A stretch of DNA of 36,953 nucleotides from Faecalicoccus acidiformans. Its GTDB lineage: Bacteria > Bacillota_I > Bacilli_A > Erysipelotrichales > Erysipelotrichaceae. The position numbers were made by a program, and so were the translations under genes. The notes beneath the pieces were generated by a model. It saw only the letters and a program-made list of their open reading frames with translations. It did no database searches and was not told where the DNA came from. Position 1 is the stretch's first letter. Each line of letters begins with the position of its first letter. Where the stretch lies: the NCBI RefSeq assembly GCF_014202635.1, contig NZ_JACHHD010000017.1:1-36953 (forward strand), written 5' to 3'. This document shows, piece after piece, positions 15,005 to 24,313 of this stretch.

Positions 15005-16269
15005 GAAAGGTTAGACTTGTGATCATTGGCGGCGGACCAGCGGGATTAGCAGCGGTCTTAGGGGCAAAGCATGCCGGAGAAGACGATATTCTGATTTTGG
15101 AGCGAGACAAACAATTAGGCGGAATCTTGAATCAGTGTATCCATAATGGATTTGGACTTCATACCTTTCATGAAGAGTTGACCGGACCAGAATATGCCGC
15201 ACGATTTAGTTGTGAAATCAAAAATCAAAATATCCTTTATTCGTTAAATACTATGGTGACGAATATTTCAAAGGATAAGATCATCACTGCTGTGAATCCT
15301 TCTGAAGGCTTGTTTCAGATCCAGGCACAAGCAATTATTCTTGCCATGGGGTGCACAGAAAGACCTAGAGGGGCGCTTAACATACCGGGAACACGGCCTG
15401 CGGGCATCTATACTGCGGGAACAGCGCAAAAATTTGTGAATGTTTACGGCTTGATGCCGGGAAAAGAAGTAGTGATCCTGGGTTCAGGAGACATTGGCTT
15501 GATTATGGCAAGGCGCATGACTTTGGAAGGGGCAAAAGTTAAAATGGTTGTGGAAAAAATGCCTTATTCCAGTGGCCTGAAACGAAATATCGTGCAATGC
15601 TTAGAGGATTTTGAGATTCCGTTGAAGCTCTCGCATACGGTTGTGGACATTGAAGGCAACCGCCGGCTTGAAGCCGTTTGGATCGCACAAGTAAAAGAGG
15701 GCAGAATCCTTCCGGAAACAAGAGAAAGAATTTCGTGCGATACACTTTTATTGTCATGTGGTTTGATTCCTGAAAATGAACTGTCGGCCATGATGGGTAT
15801 CGAGTTGAGTGATCAAACAAAGGGTCCAAAGGTCAATGAGAGTCTGGAGACGAATATTCCTGGAGTTTTTGCCTGCGGCAATGTTTTGCATGTTCATGAT
15901 TTGGTTGATTTTGTATCCCAAGAGGCTTCTATGGCAGGAAGAAAAGCTGTTGAGTATCTTCGAGAGCCAAAATCAGGTCAAAAACACGAAGTTCCTGTTG
16001 AAGCAGGAAATGGGGTTCGTTATACGGTGCCTAGCCGAATGTGCTTAGAAGCGATGGAATCCTCTTTACCGGTTCGCTTTCGTGTCGATCAAATCTATAA
16101 AGATGGCTTTTTCTGTGTTTATGGCAATGATCAAAGAATCATGCGGCGGCCGTTTCGAATTGCGACTCCAGGCGAAATGGTGCAGATTTTGTTGACCAAG
16201 AAACAATTAGAAGGAATAGATCTTCAAAGAATTCGAATCGAACTGGAGGCCAAGATCAATGAAAACTAA
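15001..16269 (+). CDS. GlpB-like NAD(P)/FAD-dependent oxidoreductase
   Basis: The 422-residue protein has two dinucleotide-binding motifs, GGGPAGLAA near the N-terminus and LGSGDIGLIMARRM around residue 160. It also carries CIHNGFGLH and the C-terminal FAD-contact region GVFACGNVLHVHDLVD. It would pass electrons from the GlpA-like partner to a soluble or membrane acceptor. It is translationally coupled to both neighbours: its ATG overlaps the upstream stop by 4 bases, and its end overlaps the DUF1667 start by 11 bases. The acceptor is unknown. Confidence 0.8.
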   Translation: MRKVRLVIIGGGPAGLAAVLGAKHAGEDDILILERDKQLGGILNQCIHNGFGLHTFHEELTGPEYAARFSCEIKNQNILYSLNTMVTNISKDKIITAVNPSEGLFQIQAQAIILAMGCTERPRGALNIPGTRPAGIYTAGTAQKFVNVYGLMPGKEVVILGSGDIGLIMARRMTLEGAKVKMVVEKMPYSSGLKRNIVQCLEDFEIPLKLSHTVVDIEGNRRLEAVWIAQVKEGRILPETRERISCDTLLLSCGLIPENELSAMMGIELSDQTKGPKVNESLETNIPGVFACGNVLHVHDLVDFVSQEASMAGRKAVEYLREPKSGQKHEVPVEAGNGVRYTVPSRMCLEAMESSLPVRFRVDQIYKDGFFCVYGNDQRIMRRPFRIATPGEMVQILLTKKQLEGIDLQRIRIELEAKINEN

Positions 16270-16621
16270 GGAACTTACATGCATCGGATGTCCGATGGGT
16301 TGTGTTTTGACAGTACAGATCAATCAAGGGAAAGTACAGTCTGTTCATGGGAACAGCTGCCTGAATGGAGATCGCTATGCCAGGCAAGAAGTATGTGCAC
16401 CTGCTCGAATCCTCACAACTACGGTACCTCTTGCGGGAGATGATAACCACTTGATGTTATCCGTAAAAACAAGGAATCCTATTCCCAAAAATAAGATTTT
16501 TGCGTGTATCCAGGAATTAAAAAAGGTTCAGGTGAAGGCGCCTGTTCATGTGGGAGATCTGGTATTGAAAAATGTTGCGAATACAGGCGTCGATGTTGTC
16601 TCAACTCAAAATATTGGATAG
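16259..16621 (+). CDS. DUF1667 cysteine-rich protein
   Basis: The 120-residue protein starts with a metal- or Fe-S-binding-like pattern, CIGCPMGCVL, followed by further cysteines (SCLNGDRYARQEVCAPAR). This is the DUF1667 family, almost always found beside GlpA/GlpB-like flavoproteins. It is thus presumed to be the third, electron-transferring subunit of that complex. The start overlaps the GlpB-like gene end by 11 bases. No clear terminator follows; an extended -10 (TGATACAAT, 16646-16654) before the esterase suggests a new transcription unit. Confidence 0.8.
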   Translation: MKTKELTCIGCPMGCVLTVQINQGKVQSVHGNSCLNGDRYARQEVCAPARILTTTVPLAGDDNHLMLSVKTRNPIPKNKIFACIQELKKVQVKAPVHVGDLVLKNVANTGVDVVSTQNIG

Positions 16622-16674
16622 TCGACTGTAGGGCAATCGGAACTATGATACAATAAGCCCAAAGAGGTGGTTTT

Positions 16675-17433
16675 GTGATTCAAAAAGTACAGGTGGAAAT
16701 TACACCATTACATACACAACGAAAGCTTCATATTTATTTGCCAAATAATTATTATGAGAGTCAAGAGCGTTATCCGGTGATGTATATGTTCGACGGACAT
16801 AATCTCTTTGATGATCGAGATGCGACCTATGGAAAATCTTGGGGACTGCAAAAATTTTTAGATCAATATGATAAACCATTTATTTTGATTGGCTTAGAAT
16901 GTAATCATGAAGGCAATGAACGCCTCAATGAATTCAGTCCATATACTTTCTCAACCCCAGGTTTGGGCAATATCTATGGAAAAGGTGATCTTTTGATGCG
17001 ATGGATGGCTGAAGAGTTAAAAACTTGGGTAGACCAGCGATATCGCACATATCCGAATCGTGAATGTACCGGACTAGGTGGCAGCAGTATGGGTGGGCTG
17101 ATGGCTCTTTATGGCGTGATTCGATATAATTCGTTTTTTTCAAAAGCGGCTTGTTTATCGCCGGCTGTATTTGGATGCTATGATCTATTGATGGCGGATC
17201 TTAAAAAATCAGATATTAGTCCAGATACTCGTGTTTATATGAGCTTGGGGTCGGAAGAAATATCCAAGGATTTTTTCTTGAAGCAACTGCAAGCTTATGA
17301 TCAGTCTTTTGTGGATGCTCTGAATGATCGTCAAGCATCGGCAGTCTTTCATCTGGTCCATGGAGGAGGTCACAATGAGGCCAGCTGGGAGAAAGAGAAT
17401 CGCATTTACTTTGATTATTTGTGGAGAAGATAG
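16675..17433 (+). CDS. Alpha/beta-hydrolase esterase (esterase D / PF00756 family)
   Basis: The 252-residue protein has the nucleophile elbow GGSSMGG near residue 140, YMFDGHNLFDD near the N-terminus and a C-terminal His context VHGGGHNEASW. These are typical of the putative esterase family PF00756. It has no signal peptide and is expected in the cytoplasm. The start codon is GTG at 16675 with AGAGGTGG upstream. It lies 20 bases before the DUF4358 gene and so probably shares a transcript with the polymer O-acylation genes, although a direct role with them is not shown. Confidence 0.82.
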   Translation: MIQKVQVEITPLHTQRKLHIYLPNNYYESQERYPVMYMFDGHNLFDDRDATYGKSWGLQKFLDQYDKPFILIGLECNHEGNERLNEFSPYTFSTPGLGNIYGKGDLLMRWMAEELKTWVDQRYRTYPNRECTGLGGSSMGGLMALYGVIRYNSFFSKAACLSPAVFGCYDLLMADLKKSDISPDTRVYMSLGSEEISKDFFLKQLQAYDQSFVDALNDRQASAVFHLVHGGGHNEASWEKENRIYFDYLWRR

Positions 17434-17453
17434 TATTAAGGGGGAGAGAAAAC

Positions 17454-17927
17454 GTGCGTATAGGGTTGAGAGTGTCTAAGGCAGTGATCTTGATCGTCTT
17501 GATAGTGTTGATGGCTGTCGTGTTTAGCGGGCCAAAGGAAAGCCGGGAGACTTTTGAAACGGTTTTGTCAAAAACACAAGAAGGATTAGATCTTTCATCT
17601 ATGCCAGGGCAAGATAATCAGAAAATCCGTGAGATCTTTGGATTGGATCCGGAATCTTTTTCTGCAATCGCATATTTCAAGATTGATGATGTGATGCAGG
17701 CTAATGAATACATGTTGGTCCAGTTTAATGACAAAAGCCAAAGTAAGGCCTTTGAGGATGCTGTCCAGAAGCGGATCGATGAGCAGATCAATCTTTATGA
17801 AGGGTATGCTCCAGACGAAGTCCAGCTTTTAGATGATGCGATCATCGATGTGCAGGCAAACTATGCTTTGTATGTTGTCGATGACCAAGCCGCTCAGATT
17901 CATGAGCAGTTCTTAAGTAGTTTGTAG
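17454..17927 (+). CDS. DUF4358 membrane-anchored protein
   Basis: The 157-residue protein has one N-terminal hydrophobic anchor (SKAVILIVLIVLMAVVF) and an extracytoplasmic domain. It contains LDPESFSAIAYFKIDDVM and, later, ALYVVDDQAAQIHEQF. It matches the DUF4358 family, which is regularly found with MBOAT and DHHW genes, as here. I take the GTG at 17454 as the start because AAGGGGGAG lies just upstream. The alternative at 17421 lies inside the esterase gene without a ribosome site. Its role in the O-acylation complex is unknown. Confidence 0.75.
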   Translation: MRIGLRVSKAVILIVLIVLMAVVFSGPKESRETFETVLSKTQEGLDLSSMPGQDNQKIREIFGLDPESFSAIAYFKIDDVMQANEYMLVQFNDKSQSKAFEDAVQKRIDEQINLYEGYAPDEVQLLDDAIIDVQANYALYVVDDQAAQIHEQFLSSL

Positions 17928-17937
17928 GAGGATGAGT

Positions 17938-19296
17938 ATGGTATTTAATAGTTTGATATTCATCTTTTGCTTTTTGCCAATAACTTGGATCTTGACTAGA
18001 ATCGTGCCGACAACATTTTTGAAAAATCTTGTCTTATTTATTTTTAGTCTTCTGTTTTATTCTTGGAACGATCCTTTTTATGTGTTGCTTTTATTGATCA
18101 GCATTGCCTGGAATTATTTAACTGGTCTTGAATTAGAGAAAGAAACAGGAAAAACGAGAAAAATTGTTTTTTGGAGTGCGATCGCATTCAATCTCTTTAT
18201 TTTAGGAGCTTTTAAATACACAAATTTCTTATTAGGGATCTTCGGCTTAGAAGGTTTTGATTTCGCGTTGCCGGTCGGATTATCGTTTTTTACCTTTAGT
18301 GCGATTTCTTATTTGGCCGATGTCTATAAAAATGATGTGCCGGCACAAAAGAATCCTCTGTCATTAGGGTTATACATTGCGTTTTTTGGAAAGATCAGCA
18401 GCGGTCCCATTGCCTTTTACCGTGATATGGAACCGCAGTTTCAAAATCATCCGATGAATTTTACTCTCTTTTGTGAGGGGCTGATTTTATTTACTAAAGG
18501 ATTGATTAAAAAAGCGCTTTTTGCGGATTCATTTGCTTTGGTTTTTTCTTCATTGGCAACGAACACCAGTATGGCAGGTGCGTGGCTTTATGCGTTGAGC
18601 TATATGATGCAGATCTACTTTGATTTCAGCGGATACAGTGATATGGCAATTGGGGTATCCAATATGTTTGGATTTAAACTCAAAATTAACTTTGATCACC
18701 CTTATTCCGCAAAGAGTATTCAAGATTTTTGGAGACGTTGGCATATCAGCTTATCCACTTGGTTTCGAGATTATGTGTATATCCCGTTAGGAGGAAATCG
18801 TCACGACTATGTACGTAATATTTTGATTGTATGGTTTTTGACGGGACTTTGGCATGGAGCCAACTGGACATTCATTCTTTGGGGATTGTATTATGGCGGA
18901 CTGATTCTGTTGGAGAAGTTTGTGTTATCTGCGTATCTAGATAAACTTCCAATGGCCATACGGCGCATTTATACTTTTGTATTGGTATTGTTTGGCTGGG
19001 TGTTCTTCTTTAGTGACAGTATTCTATCGGCTTTCGGAACGTTTGGACATATGTTTAATTTTATGAACATATGCGATTCTCAAGCGCTGTTTGTCCTTGT
19101 GGGCCATATTCCGTTATTTGTTCTTGGATTCTTGTTGACGGGAGAATTATTTGATAAGGTTGAGCAGTTCTGCTTTCAAAAAGGATTCCGATATGACAAG
19201 ATCGTATATACTTCTTTGTATTTGATCGGATTTCTGATCAGTGTTGCCTTTGTTGTGGGAAGTACATATCAGAGCTTTTTGTACTTTGCGTTTTAA
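17938..19296 (+). CDS. MBOAT family membrane O-acyltransferase (AlgI/DltB-like)
   Basis: The 452-residue polytopic protein begins MVFNSLIFIFCFLP like AlgI/DltB-type MBOATs. It has the central signature YFDFSGYSDMAIG, DFWRRWHISLSTWFRDYVYI and the catalytic-His region LTGLWHGANWTFILWGLYYG. Such proteins move acyl (usually acetyl) groups across the membrane for O-acylation of cell-surface polysaccharide. The acceptor here is unknown. The start at 17938 is preferred to the ATG at 17932 because the GGAGG at 17927-17931 touches the latter and is 6 bases from the former. The DHHW partner follows 12 bases after the stop. Confidence 0.92.
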   Translation: MVFNSLIFIFCFLPITWILTRIVPTTFLKNLVLFIFSLLFYSWNDPFYVLLLLISIAWNYLTGLELEKETGKTRKIVFWSAIAFNLFILGAFKYTNFLLGIFGLEGFDFALPVGLSFFTFSAISYLADVYKNDVPAQKNPLSLGLYIAFFGKISSGPIAFYRDMEPQFQNHPMNFTLFCEGLILFTKGLIKKALFADSFALVFSSLATNTSMAGAWLYALSYMMQIYFDFSGYSDMAIGVSNMFGFKLKINFDHPYSAKSIQDFWRRWHISLSTWFRDYVYIPLGGNRHDYVRNILIVWFLTGLWHGANWTFILWGLYYGGLILLEKFVLSAYLDKLPMAIRRIYTFVLVLFGWVFFFSDSILSAFGTFGHMFNFMNICDSQALFVLVGHIPLFVLGFLLTGELFDKVEQFCFQKGFRYDKIVYTSLYLIGFLISVAFVVGSTYQSFLYFAF

Positions 19297-19308
19297 GGGG
19301 GATTCAAT

Positions 19309-20454
19309 ATGAAAAAATCAAAAGGATCGATTGCGAAAATGTTGAGTCCGATTTTGGTAGTGGTCATTGTGATTACGGGGATCGTAAATTTGATTTTGCC
19401 AGATCGTTCGACTTCACCGATGGAGAATCGAAGTCTTCAGGCTTTCCCTTCTATGAATTGGAACTCATTTCAGAATGGAGATGTTTTTAGAGAATTGAAT
19501 TCCTGGTATTCGGATCAATTCTTAGGTCGAGAGAAGCTGATCCAGCTGAAATACCTTGTCAACAAAATGGCAGGTACAAATAAGATCGACGATGTCTTCT
19601 TAGGAAAAGGAACCTTGATTGAAGATGTCAGTTCAGTAAATCAAGAACAAAAAGAAAGAAACTTGCAGGCAATTAATGCGTTTTGCACATCTTATGAAAT
19701 TCCGTCTTATTTTATGATTACTCCTAATGCGGTGAGTGTACAAAGTGATCGGTTGCCGGCATTTTCGACACCTTTAGATCAGAATCAACAGATTGATGAG
19801 TATTATGATGGACTGGATTCGTCGATCCAGCGCATTGATGTTCGTTCGACCTTGGAAGAGCATAAAGATGAATATTTGTATTACAAGACTGATCATCATT
19901 GGACTTCTCTAGGGGCATTTTATAGCTTTCAGGCAATGGCTTCTGCCATGGGGTTAGGAGATGTTTCGAAGGAAGATTATGATATTTATCCAGTTTCAGA
20001 TGATTTTGAGGGAACGTTGGCAGGAAAGACTGGAAGTGTTTTTTTGAAAGATCAAATTGACATCTATGTTCCTAAAAATAACAGCGAATATATCGTAAGT
20101 GATTTAACGAACGTGACGACTTCTCGTTCCATTTATTCTCGTGAGGCCTTGGATACGCGTGATCAATATACTGTATTTATGGGTGGAAATGCCGGAAGGA
20201 TCACGATTGAAATGGATAACGATAGTTCGCGGCACCTTTTATTGATCAAAGACTCCTATGCGAATGCGATGATACAGTTTTTGATTCCCTATTATCGGAC
20301 AATCGATATCATCGATCCCCGGTATTATTTCGAAGATGTTTCCAGACTGGTTAATTCACAGATGATCACAGATATTTTATTCCTTTATAATTCCAATACT
20401 TTGATGCAAGATACATCGATAGCTGATTGTCTGGTGATGCCAACACAAGAATAG
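19309..20454 (+). CDS. DHHW family protein (AlgJ/AlgX-like polymer O-acetylation partner)
   Basis: The 381-residue protein has an N-terminal membrane anchor (ILVVVIVITGIVNLILP) and an extracytoplasmic SGNH-like domain. The family-defining motif appears as YKTDHHWTSLGAFY (about residues 192-205), and LLIKDSYANAM near residue 315 supplies the Ser-containing block. By analogy with AlgJ/AlgX it would take acyl groups delivered by the MBOAT protein and attach them to a surface polymer. It is translated from AAGGGGG about 8 bases before the ATG and is the last gene of the operon. Confidence 0.88.
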   Translation: MKKSKGSIAKMLSPILVVVIVITGIVNLILPDRSTSPMENRSLQAFPSMNWNSFQNGDVFRELNSWYSDQFLGREKLIQLKYLVNKMAGTNKIDDVFLGKGTLIEDVSSVNQEQKERNLQAINAFCTSYEIPSYFMITPNAVSVQSDRLPAFSTPLDQNQQIDEYYDGLDSSIQRIDVRSTLEEHKDEYLYYKTDHHWTSLGAFYSFQAMASAMGLGDVSKEDYDIYPVSDDFEGTLAGKTGSVFLKDQIDIYVPKNNSEYIVSDLTNVTTSRSIYSREALDTRDQYTVFMGGNAGRITIEMDNDSSRHLLLIKDSYANAMIQFLIPYYRTIDIIDPRYYFEDVSRLVNSQMITDILFLYNSNTLMQDTSIADCLVMPTQE

Positions 20455-20459
20455 GAAGT

Positions 20460-20490
20460 AAAAAGTTACAGAAATGTGACTTTTTCTTTT
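20460..20490 (+). terminator. Terminator of the MBOAT/DHHW operon
   Basis: AAAAAGTTACA (20460-20470), a GAAA loop and TGTGACTTTTT (20475-20485, one G-U) form an 11-bp hairpin with T residues following. A TATAAT box at 20504-20509 begins the next unit. Confidence 0.75.
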
Positions 20491-20525
20491 GCCCAAATGC
20501 AGTTATAATACGAGCTGGAGGAATT

Positions 20526-21893
20526 ATGAAAAAAACGAGACAAGTTGACATGGTGCAGGGACCGTTGCTGCCTAAGCTGATTCTATTTTCGGTTCCGGTT
20601 GTGTTGTCTGGAGTGCTGCAGCTGTTGTTCAACGCAGCAGATGTTATCGTAGTAGGCCGATTTACTGGAAAGGAAGCTTTGGCAGCTGTTGGATCTACAT
20701 CGAGTTTAATCAATTTGTTGATTAACTTGTTTTTGGGTATATCTGTAGGGGCCAATGTTTTGGTCGGTCAGTACATCGGCGCAAAGGATCGGGAAAACTG
20801 TCAAAAAACGGTACATACGGGAATTATGTTTGCGTTTTTTGGGGGTTTGTTTGTGGGGATTTTTGGCTTTTTAGCGGCCGGTACATTATTGACCATGATG
20901 GCGACGCCTGCCAATGTATTGCCCTTGTCGACGACTTATATGCAAATCTACTTTATAGGATTGCCGGCACTTTTGGTTTATGATTTTGGGGCGGCTTTGC
21001 TGAGGGCTGTCGGGGATACACGAAGACCATTATATTTTTTGGTGATCTCGGGAATCATAAATGTTGTTTTGAATCTATATTTTGTTATTGTGTGGAAAAT
21101 GGGAGTGGCCGGCGTAGCTTTGGCAACGATCATTTCGGAAGGAGTGAGCGCAGTATTGATCTTACTGTGCTTGAGCCGGCAAGAGGGCATGATCCGGCTT
21201 TCTCGAAAATATCTTCATTTTTCATTGGACAAAGGAATTCGTATGGTCAAACTGGGGGTTCCTGCAGGAGTTCAAGGAATGTTGTTTAGCATTTCCAATG
21301 TTCTGATTCAATCTTCGGTCAACGGATTTGGCGCCACTGTGATGGCGGGAAACACCGCGAGTTTGAATATCGAGAATTTTGTTTATATATCGATGAATGG
21401 GATCTATCAGACTGCGCTGAGCTTTACGTCCCAAAATATGGGGGCTGGTCAATATAAGCGAATCGATAAGATCTTGTTAGAGTGTCTAGGCATTGTATCT
21501 TTGATCGGGCTCGTGCTGGGAGTCGGAGCCTATGTCTTTGGAAATTCGCTTTTACATATTTACTCTACAGATCCTCAAGTAATCAAAGTTGGTCTTTTAC
21601 GGTTGTCGATCATTTGCACACCATATTTTCTTTGCGGTATTATGGATGTATTGGTTGGCTGTCTTAGAGGAATGGGTTATTCTTTGATGCCGATGATCGT
21701 TTCTTTGATTGGGGTCTGTTTATTTCGTGTTATCTGGATCTTCACAATTTTCCAGATTCATAGAGAATTATTTGTTTTGTATATTTCGTATCCAATTTCA
21801 TGGATTATGACAATCGTGGTAGATATCTGTTGTTATAGAATTGTTCGAAAACGAATATCCGAAAAGAGGGTGATGGAAAATGCAGCGGTTTGA
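20526..21893 (+). CDS. MATE family multidrug/metabolite exporter
   Basis: The 455-residue protein has about 12 membrane helices and MATE-family landmarks: MVQGPLLPKLILFSVPVVLS at the start, NAADVIVVGRFTG, LFLGISVGANVLVGQYIGA and a repeated second half beginning KLGVPAGVQGMLFSISNV. MATE proteins export cationic compounds or metabolites using ion gradients; the substrate is not predictable. The ATG at 20526 follows GGAGG by 4 bases; the upstream in-frame extension lies in the previous terminator. It overlaps the following acetyltransferase by 14 bases. Confidence 0.9.
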   Translation: MKKTRQVDMVQGPLLPKLILFSVPVVLSGVLQLLFNAADVIVVGRFTGKEALAAVGSTSSLINLLINLFLGISVGANVLVGQYIGAKDRENCQKTVHTGIMFAFFGGLFVGIFGFLAAGTLLTMMATPANVLPLSTTYMQIYFIGLPALLVYDFGAALLRAVGDTRRPLYFLVISGIINVVLNLYFVIVWKMGVAGVALATIISEGVSAVLILLCLSRQEGMIRLSRKYLHFSLDKGIRMVKLGVPAGVQGMLFSISNVLIQSSVNGFGATVMAGNTASLNIENFVYISMNGIYQTALSFTSQNMGAGQYKRIDKILLECLGIVSLIGLVLGVGAYVFGNSLLHIYSTDPQVIKVGLLRLSIICTPYFLCGIMDVLVGCLRGMGYSLMPMIVSLIGVCLFRVIWIFTIFQIHRELFVLYISYPISWIMTIVVDICCYRIVRKRISEKRVMENAAV

Positions 21894-22422
21894 TTTAAGG
21901 ATTTCGGATGCACAGCGAAAACAAGAAGGGGATCGAACGGAAGCTTTGGTTTTTCGGCTGAATGGAACAGATCCGTCTTCACAAGAATATAAAGAATTGT
22001 TGAATGAGCTCTTTGTCAATGGAATTCCGGAAGGGACAAAGATCCGTACGCCTATTTACATTAATCTTGCCAAGAACATAACTTTTGGGAAACGCGTTTC
22101 TGTCATGCCGTATTTTAAATGCATGAGCGCAGGGAAAATCGTTATCGAAGATGATGTGCGGATTGCGATGGATGTAAAAATTATTACGAATAATCATGAT
22201 TTTTATGAACGAGATGTTCTGACAATCGAAGATGTGCATATTCAAAAGAATGCTTGGATCGGAGCAGGAGCGACGATTCTTCCTGGGGTTACGATCGGAA
22301 GAAATGCGATTGTAGGAGCTGGAAGCGTGGTAACTCATGATGTTTTGCCAAATACAGTTGTTGTCGGGAACCCGGCGAGAGTGATTCAGACTTTGGATCC
22401 GGATCAATTTGAGAAAGAATGA
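21880..22422 (+). CDS. Hexapeptide-repeat O-acetyltransferase (Maa/LacA-like)
   Basis: The 180-residue protein is a left-handed beta-helix acyltransferase. Hexapeptide repeats run from about residue 60 (ITFGKRVSVMPYF) to 165 (WIGAGATILPGVTIGRNAIV, then GAGSVVTHDVLPNTVVVGNP). The loop ITNNHDFYERD contains the His expected for catalysis. Family members acetylate sugars such as maltose or galactosides. The start overlaps the end of the MATE gene, so the two are co-translated; the pair could acetylate and export a metabolite, but this is speculation. Confidence 0.85.
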   Translation: MQRFDLRISDAQRKQEGDRTEALVFRLNGTDPSSQEYKELLNELFVNGIPEGTKIRTPIYINLAKNITFGKRVSVMPYFKCMSAGKIVIEDDVRIAMDVKIITNNHDFYERDVLTIEDVHIQKNAWIGAGATILPGVTIGRNAIVGAGSVVTHDVLPNTVVVGNPARVIQTLDPDQFEKE

Positions 22423-22429
22423 GGATGTT

Positions 22430-23131
22430 ATGGAATATCAGGCAATATTATTTGATTTGGATGGTACGCTTTTACCAATGGATCAGGAGGTGTTCGTAAA
22501 AGCATATTTCGGACTTTTAGTAAAAAAAGTGGCTCCTTTAGGGTATGATCCTGAAAAATTAGTGGATTCGATATGGAAAGGGACTTATGCCATGATTCAA
22601 AACGATGGTTCCTGTATCAATTATGATCGGTTTTGGGAAGTGTTTGAATCGATTTATGGAAAGGAAAAACTCCAGGATCGACCCATCTTTGATTCGTTTT
22701 ATGAAAATGAATTTCAACAAGCTAAACAAGCTTGCGGGTTTTCTTCCTGGGCTAAAAAGATTGTGGATCTTTGCCTAGATAGAGGCCCTTGTATTTTGGC
22801 GACAAATCCCATCTTTCCACAAGTGGCTACGCATTCCCGGATTCGATGGGCGGGATTAGATCCCGATGATTTTGAATTTATTACGACTTATGAAAATTCT
22901 ATGACATGTAAACCTAATCCTCAGTATTACCGGGAGATCACTGGCCGCCTTGGGTTAGATCCGGCGCGCTGCTTGATGATTGGTAACGATGTAGCAGAAG
23001 ATATGATAGCTAAGACATTAGGCATGGATACTTTTTTGGTTACAGATTGTTTGATCAATTCAAAAAATGAGGATCTTTCAGGATATCGAAGAGGCACTTT
23101 GCAGGAATTGTACGGATGGCTAATGGATTAG
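22430..23131 (+). CDS. HAD superfamily hydrolase
   Basis: The 233-residue protein has the HAD motifs in order: DLDGTLLP (nucleophile Asp and acid/base Asp), ATNP (Thr of motif II), CKPNPQYY (Lys of motif III) and IGNDVAEDM (acidic motif IV). A helical cap lies between motifs I and II. It is a probable small-molecule phosphatase of unknown substrate. I choose the ATG at 22430 just after GAGGATG, which places DLDGT at the usual N-terminal distance. Confidence 0.85.
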   Translation: MEYQAILFDLDGTLLPMDQEVFVKAYFGLLVKKVAPLGYDPEKLVDSIWKGTYAMIQNDGSCINYDRFWEVFESIYGKEKLQDRPIFDSFYENEFQQAKQACGFSSWAKKIVDLCLDRGPCILATNPIFPQVATHSRIRWAGLDPDDFEFITTYENSMTCKPNPQYYREITGRLGLDPARCLMIGNDVAEDMIAKTLGMDTFLVTDCLINSKNEDLSGYRRGTLQELYGWLMD

Positions 23132-23140
23132 AAAGCAAAA

Positions 23141-23164
23141 AAGGTGGGAAACCACCTTTTTTTT
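23141..23164. terminator. Bidirectional terminator between the HAD gene and asnA
   Basis: AAGGTGG (23141-23147), a GAAA loop and CCACCTT (23152-23158) are flanked by T on the plus side and A on the other. It can therefore terminate both convergent genes; the asnA stop codon touches its right edge. Confidence 0.85.
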
Positions 23165-24170
23165 ATAAGATTTGTATGTTGTTTTCGTAACAAGTCCTGA
23201 TCATTTCTTCTGGCCAGATACTGGCTTGGACTTCTCCGATGTGTGCCTTTTTTAACAACAACATGCACAATCGGGATTGGCCGATTCCGCCTCCGATCGT
23301 GTAAGGCAACTTTCGGTCTACGATTGCTTTATGGAAAGGGTATTGGAGCCGGTCCTCTTTTCCTTCGATTTTTAATTGCTTGACCAAGGAATCTTCGTCG
23401 ACACGAATTCCCATGCTTGATATCTCTAAAGCGCATTGCAGAGGCTCATACCAGAAAAGAATGTCTCCATTCAGTTCCCAATCGTCATAATCGGGGGCTC
23501 TGCCATCGTGTTTTTTATTGTTGGAAAGCTTTCCGCCTATCTTCATAATAAAAACGCATCCAAGCTCTTTCGCAATTTCATTTTCTCGTTGGCGAGGTTC
23601 TAGATTCGGATAACGATCTAATAATTCTTGGCTGGTAATAAAATGAATCTGGTCAGGAAGATGATTAACGGCGGTTGGATACTTGTACCAAACTTCGTGC
23701 TCCATGTGTTTGATGATTTTAAAAATCGTGCGAACGTGTTGTTTTAAAACATTCTCGGTGCGTTCCTCTTTGGCAATGATTTTTTCCCAATCCCATTGAT
23801 CAACATAGGCAGAGTGCAGATTGTCCAGCTCTTCGTCTTTTCGTATGGCGTTCATATTTGTATAAAGACCTTCATGAAGCTGGAAACCGTATTGTTTTAG
23901 AGCAAATCGTTTCCACTTGGCTAATGAATGAACGACTTCGATTCGCTCTTCCTGCATTTCTTTCATCGTAAAATGCACAGGTTCTTCGGTTCCGTTTAAA
24001 TCATCGTTGAGGCCGGAACTTTTCTCAACAAAAAGAGGTGCAGAGATCCGCAACAGGTTCATCTCTTTTCCAAATTCGTGCTGAAAAGTATCACGGATGT
24101 ATTTAATGGCTTCCTGTGTTTGGCGAACGCTCAGCACAGGGTTGTATTCTTTAGGGATCGTGAGTTTCAT
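23163..24170 (-). CDS. asnA: Aspartate-ammonia ligase AsnA
   Basis: The 335-residue protein matches AsnA, the ammonia-dependent asparagine synthetase, at full family length. This enzyme has a class II aminoacyl-tRNA-synthetase-like fold. Visible blocks are [53 protein letters not shown] and the C-terminal [20 protein letters not shown]. It converts aspartate, ammonia and ATP to asparagine. It is transcribed alone, divergently from the first ABC importer across a 143-base region. Confidence 0.96.
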   Translation of the reverse strand: MKLTIPKEYNPVLSVRQTQEAIKYIRDTFQHEFGKEMNLLRISAPLFVEKSSGLNDDLNGTEEPVHFTMKEMQEERIEVVHSLAKWKRFALKQYGFQLHEGLYTNMNAIRKDEELDNLHSAYVDQWDWEKIIAKEERTENVLKQHVRTIFKIIKHMEHEVWYKYPTAVNHLPDQIHFITSQELLDRYPNLEPRQRENEIAKELGCVFIMKIGGKLSNNKKHDGRAPDYDDWELNGDILFWYEPLQCALEISSMGIRVDEDSLVKQLKIEGKEDRLQYPFHKAIVDRKLPYTIGGGIGQSRLCMLLLKKAHIGEVQASIWPEEMIRTCYENNIQIL

Positions 24171-24244
24171 GTTTTGTCGTCTCCTTTAAAATATTTACCA
24201 TAGTATCATACCAAATGTAAAAAAATACATAAAGTTTCATTGTG

Positions 24245-24278
24245 TTACATTGACTTACATTGTTTGAAAGTCTAAAAT
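24245..24278 (+). promoter_or_regulatory. Promoter of the first TrpXYZ-like operon with tandem operator-like repeats
   Basis: TTGACT (24250-24255), a 17-base spacer and TAAAAT (24273-24278) make a strong promoter for the gene at 24314. The octamer TTACATTG occurs twice with a 10-base period (24245-24252 and 24255-24262), flanking and overlapping the -35 box. A related inverted copy, CAAATGTAA, lies at 24212-24220. The one-helical-turn spacing suggests a regulator site; its identity is unknown. Confidence 0.55.
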
Positions 24279-24313
24279 AAAAAATATAGTTTACGAATTT
24301 GGAGGAAGAGAGT

